28,102 nucleotides of DNA from Paraktedonobacter sp035294465 (GCA_035294465.1 DATGKW010000179.1:1-28102), one strand, 5' to 3'. Positions 17,044-25,743 are shown, counted from the stretch's first letter. A program made the numbers and translations. The notes: a model not told the origin generated them from the letters alone.

Positions 17044-17378
17044 AACGCTCAAAGGGCTGGATGAAAACTGGATGAAAAAAGGTGAGCACGGTGTTATCAT
17101 AGATGCGTTAGAAGGAGTTTTGTGGTACAATAAGGAGGATTTCCATCTGGCTCTGCCGCTTGACGTGTCTGGTCCATCCGTGTACAATCGTGCCGCAACC
17201 CTGACGATTCATCGTGGGCAAAAAACATGCGGGCGATGCCTGAGGGGTAAAAAATTCAGCAAATGGTTCTGGCTAGAAGGTGAGCTGATCGGAGCCGCCT
17301 TTCTATCAGGGGTTAAGGAAAGGAGAGCGGCGTTTCTTCTGCCATGGAACGCAGGAGATCGAAGCGTCGTACACACTG
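17044..17378 (+). other. rpmE upstream region with long leader
   Basis: This 335-bp gap holds a clear promoter at 17160-17188 and a leader of about 184 nt before rpmE. An earlier TGGTACAAT (about 17123-17131) is a second possible extended -10. I find no known riboswitch or ribosomal-protein binding motif, and rpmE lacks a ribosome site at normal distance. A GGAG about 20 nt before the ATG is separated from it by a small CGA-AGCG-TCG hairpin. Confidence 0.6.
17160..17188 (+). promoter_or_regulatory. rpmE promoter
   Basis: TTGACG (17160-17165), a 17-bp spacer, and TACAAT (17183-17188). Strong match to a housekeeping promoter; predicted start near 17195. Confidence 0.75.
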
Positions 17379-17588
17379 ATGAAAAAAGGTATTCATCCCA
17401 ATTATGTGGAAGCTACAGTAAGCTGCGCCTGTGGCAATAGCTTCCAGACACTGAGCATTAAACCCGTCTTGAAGGTTGATGTGTGCTCAAAATGCCATCC
17501 ATTCTTCACCGGCCAGCAGCGTATACTGGACTCGGCCGGCCGGGTAGAGCGCTTCCGCAGGCGCTTCAATTTGCAGGACGAAGAATAA
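17379..17588 (+). CDS. rpmE: 50S ribosomal protein L31
   Basis: 69 aa with the characteristic start MKKGIHPNYVEATVSC and zinc-ribbon cysteines Cys16, Cys18, Cys36 and Cys39 (CAC ... CSKC), so this is the zinc-binding (C+) type rather than the zinc-independent paralogue. HPFFTGQQRILDSAGRVERF is the conserved second half. It binds at the base of the central protuberance and helps bridge the subunits. It ends just before a strong terminator, so it is mainly transcribed alone. In many Firmicutes and Chloroflexota rpmE lies near a DUF1385 gene, as it does here. Confidence 0.97.
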   Translation: MKKGIHPNYVEATVSCACGNSFQTLSIKPVLKVDVCSKCHPFFTGQQRILDSAGRVERFRRRFNLQDEE

Positions 17589-17603
17589 GTTTTTTGAAAC
17601 GAT

Positions 17604-17641
17604 AGGGATAAAGGATGAACGTTTCGAAGTCCTTTATCCCT
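17604..17641 (+). terminator. Intrinsic terminator of rpmE
   Basis: A perfect 12-bp stem (AGGGATAAAGGA/TCCTTTATCCCT) with a 14-nt loop, 15 nt past the rpmE stop. It is followed by GTTTCTATGTTTC, a broken T-tract. Confidence 0.78.
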
Positions 17642-17688
17642 GTTTCTATGTTTCGTGCTAGTACGCAAACTGGTAAGGGAGTGACCCG

Positions 17689-19173
17689 TTGAAAGGATAT
17701 CAGAGAACAATCCTCTTTCTGATCGCTGACACGGGAGCAGGCCATAGAAGCGCGGCGAACGCGTTAAGAAACGCGATAAATATTATCGCAGAGGAAGAGC
17801 GCGAGAAGTGGTCGGAAAGCCGGCAAGTGGGCGCAAGTCAGGCGCTCGAACCGCCAACTTACCGTATTGAAATCGTCGATGTCTTCGAGGAATACAGCCG
17901 TTTCCCGCTACGCGAAGCAGTCAAGTTGTACGGACCTACTATCCGCTATAACCCAAGTCTCTACGGTCGTTTCTTCCATATGACCGACCACGCGCGCCCG
18001 GTAGCGGCGGTGAAGACGATGGCCGGGCCGCTTGTACGCAAGGGGCTGATGCGCCTGATTACCAGCGTACAGCCGGATGTGGTCGTCTCCGTTCATCCAA
18101 TGCTCAACCATATCACGGTCGAAGTAATCGCGGAACTGGGGATAAAGCTCCCGTTCCTGACCGTGGTGACCGACCTGGTGAGCATCCACCATTCCTGGTA
18201 CGCCCCCGGAGCCGACGAATATATTGTTCCGACCGAACAGGCACGCCAGATATTTCTGAAACGCGGTGTGAGCGAGGAAAAAATCCATATGCTGGGGATG
18301 CCAATTGACCCTAAGTTCACGTTGCCTTTGCCAGATAAGGAGGAGCTGCGGCGTAAATTGGGTCTGGCTCCTCATATTCCTACAGTCCTGCTGGTTGGTG
18401 GGGGCGACGGAGCCGGAGGGCTGCGTTCGGCAGTTCAAGCTATTTCCCAGGCACGTCTGCCAGTACAACTGCTAGTGATCACCGGACGCAACAAACGCCT
18501 GTTTGTGCATCTGCAACGCATGAGAGCAGAATTGAAGGTGCCTACCAAAGTTTTCGGCTTTGTGAATACTATGCCGGAAATGATGCGTGCCGCCGATGTG
18601 ATCGTGACCAAAGCCGGCCCTGGCTCGATCTGCGAGGCGCTGGCCTGCAATTTGCCGATCATCCTCAGCGGCTACGTACCGGGCCAGGAGGAAGGCAACG
18701 TCACTTTTGTTGTAGAGAACGGGGTTGGAGTGCTGGCCCAGGACCATGTAGAGATGATCGATGCACTGCGCCTCTTGATCAAACCCGGCTCACAGGTCAT
18801 GCAGAGCCAGCTAGAAAACGCCCGGCGCATCAGCCGCCCGCGAGCTTCTTTCGACATTGCGAGGCATATCCTAGGCTATCTGCCTGCGCCTGGCGAGCCG
18901 GGAATCTGGCAGACAGCCAGTTCACTTGATCCAACACGCCTACGACCGAGGCCCCTGATCCGTATGCCCGCGTCAGGCCAATCGACCGGGCGGAGAACTC
19001 CCCTGCGCGTGGCAGCGGTTTCGCCGCGCCGCCTGAGCGGTAGCCTGACGCGTCTGGCCTCTTTGCGGCGCACAACACGCACAACCGGGCCGCTTGACCA
19101 GCGCGCGACTTCGAAGCATTTGCCACACCTGATTGGACGCGTGCGCACGCAAGTCAGGAAGCAGGAAAGATAA
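17689..19173 (+). CDS. MGDG-synthase-like glycosyltransferase (GT28 family)
   Basis: Probably glycosylates diacylglycerol or another lipid at the inner membrane face, as MGDG synthases and processive UgtP enzymes do; the sugar and acceptor are unknown. 494 aa. The N-terminal MGDG_synth-type domain has DTGAGHRSAA at 14-23 and SVHPMLNHIT near 134-143. The C-terminal GT28-type nucleotide-sugar domain has VGGGDGAGG at 236-244, the conserved TKAGPGSICEAL at 307-318 and PGQEEGN at 331-337. From about 400 the protein ends in a basic, Arg/Ser/Thr-rich tail of about 95 residues absent from the usual family. The start codon is TTG at 17689, preceded by AAGGGAG at good distance. The DUF1385 gene starts 34 nt after the stop. 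Confidence 0.9.
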   Translation: MKGYQRTILFLIADTGAGHRSAANALRNAINIIAEEEREKWSESRQVGASQALEPPTYRIEIVDVFEEYSRFPLREAVKLYGPTIRYNPSLYGRFFHMTDHARPVAAVKTMAGPLVRKGLMRLITSVQPDVVVSVHPMLNHITVEVIAELGIKLPFLTVVTDLVSIHHSWYAPGADEYIVPTEQARQIFLKRGVSEEKIHMLGMPIDPKFTLPLPDKEELRRKLGLAPHIPTVLLVGGGDGAGGLRSAVQAISQARLPVQLLVITGRNKRLFVHLQRMRAELKVPTKVFGFVNTMPEMMRAADVIVTKAGPGSICEALACNLPIILSGYVPGQEEGNVTFVVENGVGVLAQDHVEMIDALRLLIKPGSQVMQSQLENARRISRPRASFDIARHILGYLPAPGEPGIWQTASSLDPTRLRPRPLIRMPASGQSTGRRTPLRVAAVSPRRLSGSLTRLASLRRTTRTTGPLDQRATSKHLPHLIGRVRTQVRKQER

Positions 19174-19207
19174 CCCGGAAGAGATAAAAAATGTGAGGAA
19201 AGGTTCT

Positions 19208-20236
19208 ATGGCGAAGTTTTATTATGGTGGGCAGGCAGTGATGGAAGGGGTGATGATGCGAGGGAAGCAATCCGCAGCCGTCGCGGTGCGCAGACCGGAT
19301 GGAAAAATTTCGCTGTATGAAGAGGCGCTGAACCCTCGCATTTATCAGAACTCGCCCTTTCGCCTGCCTTTCCTGCGCGGTATGCTGTTACTCTGGGATA
19401 TGCTGGTCCTGGGAACGCGCCTGATGGCGCTTTCGGCCAATATCGCAACCGGAGCAATTGATTTTCAGAACAAACCATGTACACAGCTTCCCGGTATCGG
19501 GAAAGCGGCATCCGAAGGTACATCGGTGAGGCTAGAGGGCGAACAAAAGAGCGAGGAGAAACCACCAATGCTTGGCGGTCTATTCCTCGCGCTGACCTTA
19601 GTGGTTTCACTGGGGTTCGCAGTCGCCGTCTTTTTTGTCGCTCCGGTTTTTCTGGCCAATTTACTCCGAGGCCAGATCGGCACCGGCTGGCTCAATATCG
19701 TAGTAGAAGGCGTGATTCGCCTGGCTCTTCTGGTTGGCTATCTCTATCTGATCGGCTTCGTGCCAGACATCCAACGAGTATTTGGATATCATGGAGCCGA
19801 ACACAAAGCCATTAACGCCATGGAGAGCGGAGAACCGCTGGATGTTGAGCATGTGCGCCGGGCTTCGCGTGTTCACACGCGCTGCGGAACTGGCTTCTTG
19901 CTGCTGGTTATGGTCATCTCCATCTTTGTCTTCGCGCTGGTTGGAGCGCCAGGTCTGCCCGTGAAGATTCTTTCGCGTATTTTGCTGGTGCCGGTGATCG
20001 CAAGTATTGCCTACGAGTTTATGCGCCTGGGGGCAGCTAACTACCGTTTTCGCGTAGTGCGCTGGTTGCTTGCTCCGGGGTTGGCACTGCAAGGCTTGAC
20101 CACGCGTGAGCCAGATGATAGCATGATAGAGTGCGCTATTGCCTCGTTGAAGCGCGTAATGCGGCGCGACGAACCTGATAACACCGCCCTGGGAAACGTT
20201 GAAGAGCCACTGCCACCTCTGGTCGTGGTGAAATAG
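19208..20236 (+). CDS. DUF1385 family membrane protein (YqhQ-like)
   Basis: 342 aa from ATG 19208, with GAGGAAAGG upstream; the frame extends back to 19133 but without domain sequence. Family signatures: GGQAVMEGVMMRG at 7-19, YHGAEHKAINA at 194-204, HTRCGTGFLL at 223-232 and LTTREPDDSMIECAIASL at 297-314. Hydrophobic segments lie at about 122-150, 163-185, 228-247 and 256-275, so it is a multi-pass membrane protein. Conserved His/Glu residues in the HGAEHK and HTRCGTG blocks suggest a metal site, but the function is not established. It sits between the glycosyltransferase (34-nt gap) and the phosphatase (26-nt gap), very likely as one operon. Confidence 0.92.
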   Translation: MAKFYYGGQAVMEGVMMRGKQSAAVAVRRPDGKISLYEEALNPRIYQNSPFRLPFLRGMLLLWDMLVLGTRLMALSANIATGAIDFQNKPCTQLPGIGKAASEGTSVRLEGEQKSEEKPPMLGGLFLALTLVVSLGFAVAVFFVAPVFLANLLRGQIGTGWLNIVVEGVIRLALLVGYLYLIGFVPDIQRVFGYHGAEHKAINAMESGEPLDVEHVRRASRVHTRCGTGFLLLVMVISIFVFALVGAPGLPVKILSRILLVPVIASIAYEFMRLGAANYRFRVVRWLLAPGLALQGLTTREPDDSMIECAIASLKRVMRRDEPDNTALGNVEEPLPPLVVVK

Positions 20237-20262
20237 AGAAGGATAGAGAGGACAACGCTGCT

Positions 20263-20946
20263 ATGGCTCCAGAAACGCGTGTCACACCATCGCCGGACGC
20301 ATCTGCGACCGCCACCGAACTAACACGCCAGGAAGTGCAGTTTTCGGGTGCGCGCTGGGCGCTCACCGGCCTCGTGCGTCTGGCCTACCGCCGCTGGACC
20401 CGCATTGCAGCCCGGCTTTTCCCGGAAGAATCGCAGTCTGAACGTCTGGCCCGCAAACTGCACATTCCTTTACCGGACCAGCTCAATATGAATTGGGTGA
20501 CTGAGCACCTGGCTGTCGGCGGGCGCGTCCACCCCGAAGATATTCCGGCCCTGGCGAAAGCGGGGGTTACTCACGTGATCGACACGCGTGCTGAGTACCG
20601 TGATGATGCTGAAGCGCTGGCAAAAGAACATATTGAATTACTCTACCTGCCCACCAGGGATACCCAGCCGTTAAGCGTAGATCAGTTGATGGCCGGAGCA
20701 AAGTGGGCCACAGACCGTGTGAAACAGGGTGGGCGTATTTTGATTCACTGTGAACATGGCGTGGGGCGTAGCGCGTTGTTGACCTGCGCGGTACTGGTCT
20801 ATGGAGGAATGAGCGCGCACGACGCGCTGAAGCTGGTGCAGAAGAAACGCTGGCAGGCCGCGCCCAACGCCGGGCAGGTCCAGCGCCTGCGTGAATTTGA
20901 GGCGGCGATGCTTGCTCAGCCTGCGCGGACAGAGGCTTCATATTAG
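20263..20946 (+). CDS. Dual-specificity (Cys-based) phosphatase
   Basis: 227 aa. The P-loop HCEHGVGRS has nucleophile Cys163 and Arg169. Asp133 in PTRDTQP is a likely general acid. The core (about 75-215) reads NWVTEHLAVGGRV ... VTHVIDTRAEY, typical of small dual-specificity phosphatases. The first 75 residues are an extension including an aromatic, basic segment (ARWALTGLVRLAYRRWTRIA, about 30-49) that could form an amphipathic helix on the membrane. The substrate could be phosphotyrosine/serine, phosphoinositide-like or another lipid phosphate. Third gene of a likely operon with the glycosyltransferase and the DUF1385 protein. It converges with the HAD gene. Confidence 0.9.
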   Translation: MAPETRVTPSPDASATATELTRQEVQFSGARWALTGLVRLAYRRWTRIAARLFPEESQSERLARKLHIPLPDQLNMNWVTEHLAVGGRVHPEDIPALAKAGVTHVIDTRAEYRDDAEALAKEHIELLYLPTRDTQPLSVDQLMAGAKWATDRVKQGGRILIHCEHGVGRSALLTCAVLVYGGMSAHDALKLVQKKRWQAAPNAGQVQRLREFEAAMLAQPARTEASY

Positions 20947-21015
20947 AGCCTTTCTGGCTTCTTAGGGATTACCAGGCGTTGCAAAACAAGCAGGCGGCGA
21001 AACGCTCGATTTCAA

Positions 21016-21900
21016 TCAGACAGAAGAGTCTGACCTGCTTCTTACCGGCTGAAAATCCTGTAGAAGCGCGTAGCGTTCGATTGCCTGGGCAACACCATCT
21101 TCTAAGTTAGTGCCGGTCACTGCTTTGGCAGCGGCTTTCACCTCCTCTGAAGCCTGGCCCATGGCTACGCTCCAGCCAGCGGAGCGTAACATTTCTCTGT
21201 CGTTGGTATTATCACCAATCGCCATCACCTGTTCCAGAGGAATATTGTAATATGAGGCCAGAGCAGCTACCCCGCTGGCTTTTGAGCAGGCAGGATGCAT
21301 AACCGCCAGTTCGGCGCAACCGTAGCTGCCCAAGCTGATCGAGTGCAGCGAGCAGGCAAGAGCAGATACCGCCGGGAGCAATCGCTGAATGCATTCCTCA
21401 GAGGCAAAGGCCACAACGCGCAGCGGATCAGCCTGCCCGGCGCAGAGTTGAGCATACGGTAAGCGGCGCAGACGCCCCTTCGCCAACGTTATATAGGTAG
21501 CCAGCTCAAGATGGTCGTACTCAGCAGGTCCGGTCCAGACTTCTTCCTGCATACAGTCGCAGGGTTGTACAACAGGCTGGACAGCAAATTGCCGAAAAAC
21601 ATCTACAACCTGCTGAGCTACGCCGGCAGCAAGCGCCCGACTATAGAGAACCGTTCGCGCCGGATGATTGACGATCAACGCCCCATCGTAGACAATTAAG
21701 GGAAGCTCAAGACCCAGTTCGGTCGCGATTGCCCCGGTACTGAAATAGCGCCGGGCCGTCGCCAGTGTTACAATAATACCTGCACGTTGCGCTGCTTCAA
21801 TAGCCATGCGCGTACGAGGGGTGATCTGACCATCGGGAGTAAGCAAGGTGCCATCAATATCGATGGCGATAAGCCGAATGTCTTTAACAGGTTTCTCCAC
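21016..21900 (-). CDS. HAD-superfamily Cof-type phosphatase
   Basis: 294 aa from GTG 21900, preceded closely by AGAGAGG; an upstream in-frame ATG at 21963 has no ribosome site. HAD motif I is IDIDGTLL (Asp14, Asp16), motif II includes TLATAR at about 45-50, the motif III lysine is in CSKASG near 207, and motif IV is GDNTNDREML (about 229-238). A C2-type cap lies between motifs II and III, as in Cof/SupH sugar-phosphate and flavin-phosphate phosphatases. The exact substrate cannot be told. Monocistronic, convergent with the phosphatase operon and divergent from the HD gene. Confidence 0.92.
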   Translation of the reverse strand: MEKPVKDIRLIAIDIDGTLLTPDGQITPRTRMAIEAAQRAGIIVTLATARRYFSTGAIATELGLELPLIVYDGALIVNHPARTVLYSRALAAGVAQQVVDVFRQFAVQPVVQPCDCMQEEVWTGPAEYDHLELATYITLAKGRLRRLPYAQLCAGQADPLRVVAFASEECIQRLLPAVSALACSLHSISLGSYGCAELAVMHPACSKASGVAALASYYNIPLEQVMAIGDNTNDREMLRSAGWSVAMGQASEEVKAAAKAVTGTNLEDGVAQAIERYALLQDFQPVRSRSDSSV

Positions 21901-22101
21901 AACACCTCTCTGGCAAAAACATCGTTCGTAAGAAAGAATATATGTGTAGGCTGTGTAGCGCATAAAATAAGGAAAAGGACTGCATTTCCAGGCGCTTTAA
22001 CCGCCAGATTTATAGAAAATAGTATACGCTACGAAGAGCAGAAAATCCAGGGAAATCATTCCCTTGCCTCTTCTTCAACGAGCGTTTCTTGAGGATACAT
22101 T

Positions 22102-23541
22102 ATGAGCATACGCGAGAAAAAAGCAATCGGTCTGCATTCGGTTGGTGAGCAAGAAGATCGAGAACACATAGAGATTCGCCAGAGATGGAGAGATGAGACT
22201 GGCCTGCCGCTCCTGCCCGATGAGCAGCCGGTCAGCACTGTGCGTGACAGCCTTTATGATCTCATTCCATTGGGACCTCGCGAGCTAAAGATTATCGGCA
22301 GTGCTCCTTTTCTGCGTTTACAGCAGGTAAAACAGCTTGGTTTTGTTTACCGGATCTGGCCGGGGGCAACCCACACGCGCTATGAACATAGCCTGGGCGC
22401 CTACTATCTTATGATGCGAGCGCTGCGTGCGCTTCTCCAACGCGGCAACGACGGCGGACTGGGTGGGGTCGCGCCCGATAGCATTCGCGCTATACTGGTA
22501 GCAACACTTCTGCATGACATCGGGCACTATCCATTCTCGCATACCCTCGAAGAACTAGGCGGCCCCATCATTTTACACGAGAAAGTCGGGCGCGAGATTA
22601 TCGAGGAAAGCGAAATCGCTACGATTTTAGAGCAAGACTATCACCTTTCACCAGAACGCGTGGCCGACCTGATCGATCCGCCGAAGCACAGAGACCTGCC
22701 ACCTGACGATAAACTCTTGAGCAGCTTGCTAAGCGGGGCGCTGGATGTAGATAAGCTGGACTACCTGCCACGCGACGCCAGAGCCTGCAATGTACCCTAT
22801 GGCGGCGTGGACATGCCTCGGCTCCAGGCATCCCTGCGGGTATATGAAGAGCAAGAGAAGAGACAACGGCGCATCGTGGTAACGAACAAAGGAATCAGCC
22901 CGCTGCACTCACTGCTGCACGCGCGCCAGGAAATGTTTGATAACATCTACTGGCACCATACCAGCCGCGCTTTCCAGATGATGCTCCTGCGCGCCGTGCA
23001 GGAGGCGCTATCTCACGGGACGCTGAGCGCAAAGCAATTGAAGGGATTAGACGACGCCTCGCTCCTGACCCTGCTGGCCGGGCCAGAGATGCCGAGCAGC
23101 ACACGCGCCCTGACCGAAGCCCTGCAACTGCGTCGCCCCCATAAAGGAGTGCTGGAGGTCAGCTGTCTGGCCGGGCGGCTCTATAACCGGCTGGATGCGC
23201 TCTTCTGGGATGCCCATAAAAAGCAGCAGGTGGAAATCTCGCTGTCCAGGAAACTGGCAGATCTACTTGGTACGGAGGTCGCCGACTACGAAGTTTTAAT
23301 CGATATTCCTCGGCCAGAGAAATGGGAGATGGACGTCTGGATCACGTTCGAGCATCCCCCGGTCGGCATGGAATCACTGATATCGTGGGTCAAGGCAACA
23401 GGGCTACAACCGGATGACCTGGCCCGCTACGAACAGCACCAGAGACGTATTCGTGTGCTCGTTGCGGAGCGTTTGCGCGAACTACTAGGCAACCGGCGAG
23501 ACGAGGTACTGCAGAAGCTGGAAGAGTCGATGGAGATGTGA
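22102..23541 (+). CDS. HD-domain phosphohydrolase (dGTPase/SAMHD1-like)
   Basis: 479 aa. The metal-binding HD set is present: His96 in HTRYEHSLG, His138-Asp139 in LLHDIGHYPFSH, and Asp215/Asp217 in ALDVDKLDYLPRDA. This arrangement, with VYRIWPGATHTRYEHSLGA, matches the branch of HD proteins related to SAMHD1 and bacterial dNTP triphosphohydrolases. The substrate may be a dNTP or another nucleotide. Residues 1-45 are a non-conserved charged extension, and the C-terminal third (about 330-479) is helical without a recognised domain. GAGGA 7 nt before the ATG supports the start. Its end lies 7 bp from the convergent TPR gene. Confidence 0.9.
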   Translation: MSIREKKAIGLHSVGEQEDREHIEIRQRWRDETGLPLLPDEQPVSTVRDSLYDLIPLGPRELKIIGSAPFLRLQQVKQLGFVYRIWPGATHTRYEHSLGAYYLMMRALRALLQRGNDGGLGGVAPDSIRAILVATLLHDIGHYPFSHTLEELGGPIILHEKVGREIIEESEIATILEQDYHLSPERVADLIDPPKHRDLPPDDKLLSSLLSGALDVDKLDYLPRDARACNVPYGGVDMPRLQASLRVYEEQEKRQRRIVVTNKGISPLHSLLHARQEMFDNIYWHHTSRAFQMMLLRAVQEALSHGTLSAKQLKGLDDASLLTLLAGPEMPSSTRALTEALQLRRPHKGVLEVSCLAGRLYNRLDALFWDAHKKQQVEISLSRKLADLLGTEVADYEVLIDIPRPEKWEMDVWITFEHPPVGMESLISWVKATGLQPDDLARYEQHQRRIRVLVAERLRELLGNRRDEVLQKLEESMEM

Positions 23542-23548
23542 CAGATCT

Positions 23549-24628
23549 CTACTTTCTCCTACGTTTCTGCTGATACATCAGCCGGGCAGCTTTTTCATGG
23601 ATGCGCCGGGCGGGTGCGTAATCCTGGTCAAATTGCAGGGCGCGTTCCGCCGCGAGCATAGCCTCGCGATAGCGTCCCAGGCGCAGGAGATTATCAGCTC
23701 TGATCATCAGATAGCGAATATTGGTGGGTTCCAGCTCCAGCACGCGATCAATCGCCACACTGGCCTCCTCGAAACGGGCGAGACCGCGCAGGGCGCACAT
23801 ATGGCAATCCCAGGAAAAAATATCATCGGGTACAAGGTCTACCAGCCTGGAGGTCACTTCGTAGAGCCGGGCATATTCGCCGAGGGTCCGCAGGGCACAG
23901 GCAAGCAGGTTGAGCGAAGTAACATCATTAGGTGCAAGCTCCAAAGCATGATTCATCATCTCAACGATCTCATGCAAGCGACCATATTTACGCAGGATTT
24001 CGCCTTTGACCTGCATTCCCAGGAGATGGTCCGGGTCTTCTTGCAGGGCACGGTTGACTGCCTCCAGGGCCTCAAAGGGGCGATTGAGATTGATGAAGGC
24101 CAGGGCCTTATTGGTCCAACTGCGCGGATCGGTTGGGTCCAGCTCGATTGCTCGCTCTGCGTAACGCAGGGCCTCGGTAAAACGCTGCTGTAAGAGCTGC
24201 TGCCCGCTGCGGTTAAACCAGGCCAGGGCCAGATTGGTATCGAGCAGAAGCGCCTGGTCGTTGGCGACAGTGGCTTCCGAGAGCCGCTCTAGTTTTTGTA
24301 GGGCGCGGGCTTTACAGGCCAGGGCTTCCGCAGAAGCAGGATCAAGCTGAGACGCAAGCCGGGCGAGCTTATACATCTGCTCATACTGGCCAAGCTGATC
24401 CAGAGCAAGCGCCAACCCGATCAGCGCATCGACGTCTTCCTCATCCTGTTCAATCAAGCTGGTGAAAACGGCGCGGGCCTCCTGCCAGCGTTTGTTGCGC
24501 AGGTATCTGCGACCCTGTTCCTGGAGTTTTTTTCGTTCTTCTAGCGTATGTGTCACTCCACTCTCTTCCACTCTTGCCTGCCTGTACGCTCTCTTCCGGT
24601 TCGGCTCTGCTCGCTCATCCAACGTCAT
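23549..24628 (-). CDS. Tetratricopeptide repeat protein
   Basis: 359 aa from ATG 24628, with AGGAG 6 nt upstream; an ATG at 24646 is a weaker alternative. After a charged N-terminus (1-32), about nine consecutive 34-residue TPR units fill about 33-345, with the usual W/L-G-Y-A-P spacing (for example ALAWFNRSGQQLLQQRFTEA, then AIELDPTDP). The last residues are strongly basic (QQKRRRK). No signal peptide, membrane helix or catalytic domain, so it is likely a cytoplasmic protein-binding scaffold. The partner is unknown. The seven-helix gene lies upstream on the same strand, about 150 bp away. Confidence 0.9.
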   Translation of the reverse strand: MTLDERAEPNRKRAYRQARVEESGVTHTLEERKKLQEQGRRYLRNKRWQEARAVFTSLIEQDEEDVDALIGLALALDQLGQYEQMYKLARLASQLDPASAEALACKARALQKLERLSEATVANDQALLLDTNLALAWFNRSGQQLLQQRFTEALRYAERAIELDPTDPRSWTNKALAFINLNRPFEALEAVNRALQEDPDHLLGMQVKGEILRKYGRLHEIVEMMNHALELAPNDVTSLNLLACALRTLGEYARLYEVTSRLVDLVPDDIFSWDCHMCALRGLARFEEASVAIDRVLELEPTNIRYLMIRADNLLRLGRYREAMLAAERALQFDQDYAPARRIHEKAARLMYQQKRRRK

Positions 24629-24750
24629 GCGTCTCCTGCTCTCCATCTCTGCCTATTTTCATGATAGCATTTTACTAGATCTGTACAATCCCGGCCCATA
24701 GCATTCCTCCCCGGCCTAGCCCACATTGGCGTAAACTATTATCGCATTGT

Positions 24751-24766
24751 TTGCCCACATGGGCAA
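24751..24766. repeat. Short palindrome after the seven-helix gene
   Basis: TTGCCCA-CA-TGGGCAA, 7-bp perfect arms, 10 bp past the stop of the minus-strand membrane gene. No T-tract, so a terminator role is doubtful; an operator for the downstream TPR gene is possible. Confidence 0.45.
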
Positions 24767-24775
24767 GCCACCACT

Positions 24776-25549
24776 TCAAGCGGAGGTTGCCGACTTTGGG
24801 GCCTCGCTCCGTTCTACCAGATGCGCCTCCCTTTGCCTGCGTTTGCCAATGAGGAGCACGCCTACATAGAAGATGACCCAGCCCAGGGCCATAACCAGCC
24901 AGAAACTACTGGAGAGGCCAAAGGCGCGGGCAAGTGTTCCGGCAGCTCCATTGAAGACCGCCCCGGCTAAAATCAGCAAGTTGCCCCACCACAAATTGCC
25001 AGTATGGACCCCCGCCACACTGGCTTGGCGACGCAAGAGCTTCCAGCCTGAATAGATGGCCACGCCAATCAGGGCCAGCACGCCCAGGGTATTCAGCACG
25101 ATAATGACCGGCAGCCAGCCGCCGGGTTGTAGAACTCCCGTCCCCGGCGTACCTGCTACCTTGCTGAGCACAGCCTGATTGATTGAAGCCTCAGAGATAG
25201 TCACAGTGGCCAGCAAGCTGGCACCGATGAGCAGAAAGCAAACGGTGCGCGCGACTCGTTTGCCAACAACCAGAGCCAGGCTACCCAGGCCAAGCCAGGC
25301 CGGCGTGAGCGCAGCTCCCAGAACGTAATACAGGCGAAAATAGAAGGTGCCGGCCAGGCTGGTTGGAGTACTGACTACCATCAAAATATAGGCCAGTGTC
25401 GCGAAGAAAGCCATGAGAAGCGCAAGCATCCAGTAGAGCTGCGCCTCGCGCCGTCGTCGTAGATACTGGCGCAAGATCGTGCCGGCGAACACTCCGACAA
25501 CGATCACATTGATAACCGCAAAAATTACTAAAATCGTGTTCTGTGACAT
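24776..25549 (-). CDS. Hypothetical integral membrane protein, seven predicted helices
   Basis: 257 aa. Hydrophobic segments lie at about 4-26, 38-59, 72-95, 101-117, 145-167, 185-206 and 214-234. Basic clusters follow the first (RQYLRRRR) and last helices (GKRRQR), putting the C-terminus inside and the N-terminus probably outside. The layout resembles 7TM sensor modules, but no attached kinase, cyclase or other output domain is present, and I do not recognise a family. AGGA 9 nt upstream of ATG 25549 is acceptable. Confidence 0.82.
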   Translation of the reverse strand: MSQNTILVIFAVINVIVVGVFAGTILRQYLRRRREAQLYWMLALLMAFFATLAYILMVVSTPTSLAGTFYFRLYYVLGAALTPAWLGLGSLALVVGKRVARTVCFLLIGASLLATVTISEASINQAVLSKVAGTPGTGVLQPGGWLPVIIVLNTLGVLALIGVAIYSGWKLLRRQASVAGVHTGNLWWGNLLILAGAVFNGAAGTLARAFGLSSSFWLVMALGWVIFYVGVLLIGKRRQREAHLVERSEAPKSATSA

Positions 25550-25679
25550 GGTAATATATCCTGTTCGCCTCGTGCGTGATTGGCAAGACTGTAGAGAAAA
25601 CTACCCTCTGCATACTACTCTTCCTGCTTACGTTCGTCAATCAGCAAGGGCAGGCCGAATAGAGAATGAGCAGAGGCTC

Positions 25680-25709
25680 TTGCAGCGAGCGGGCCGATAC
25701 TCCTATACT
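25680..25709 (+). promoter_or_regulatory. Possible promoter of the thioredoxin-fold gene
   Basis: TTGCAG (25680-25685), an 18-bp spacer, and TATACT (25704-25709). The -10 is good and the -35 is weak. Confidence 0.5.
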
Positions 25710-25743
25710 ATGAAACGGAGGATATTCAGGAGGCCTTTGTATC

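Noticed and set aside
17000..17440. A 146-codon plus-strand frame spanning the rpmE leader
   Set aside because: It overlaps the preceding gene's end, the rpmE promoter and the rpmE start in another frame, and the product has no recognisable domain.
24680..24689. TGTACAAT on the plus strand as a promoter -10
   Set aside because: No -35 box at proper distance, and no plus-strand gene follows.
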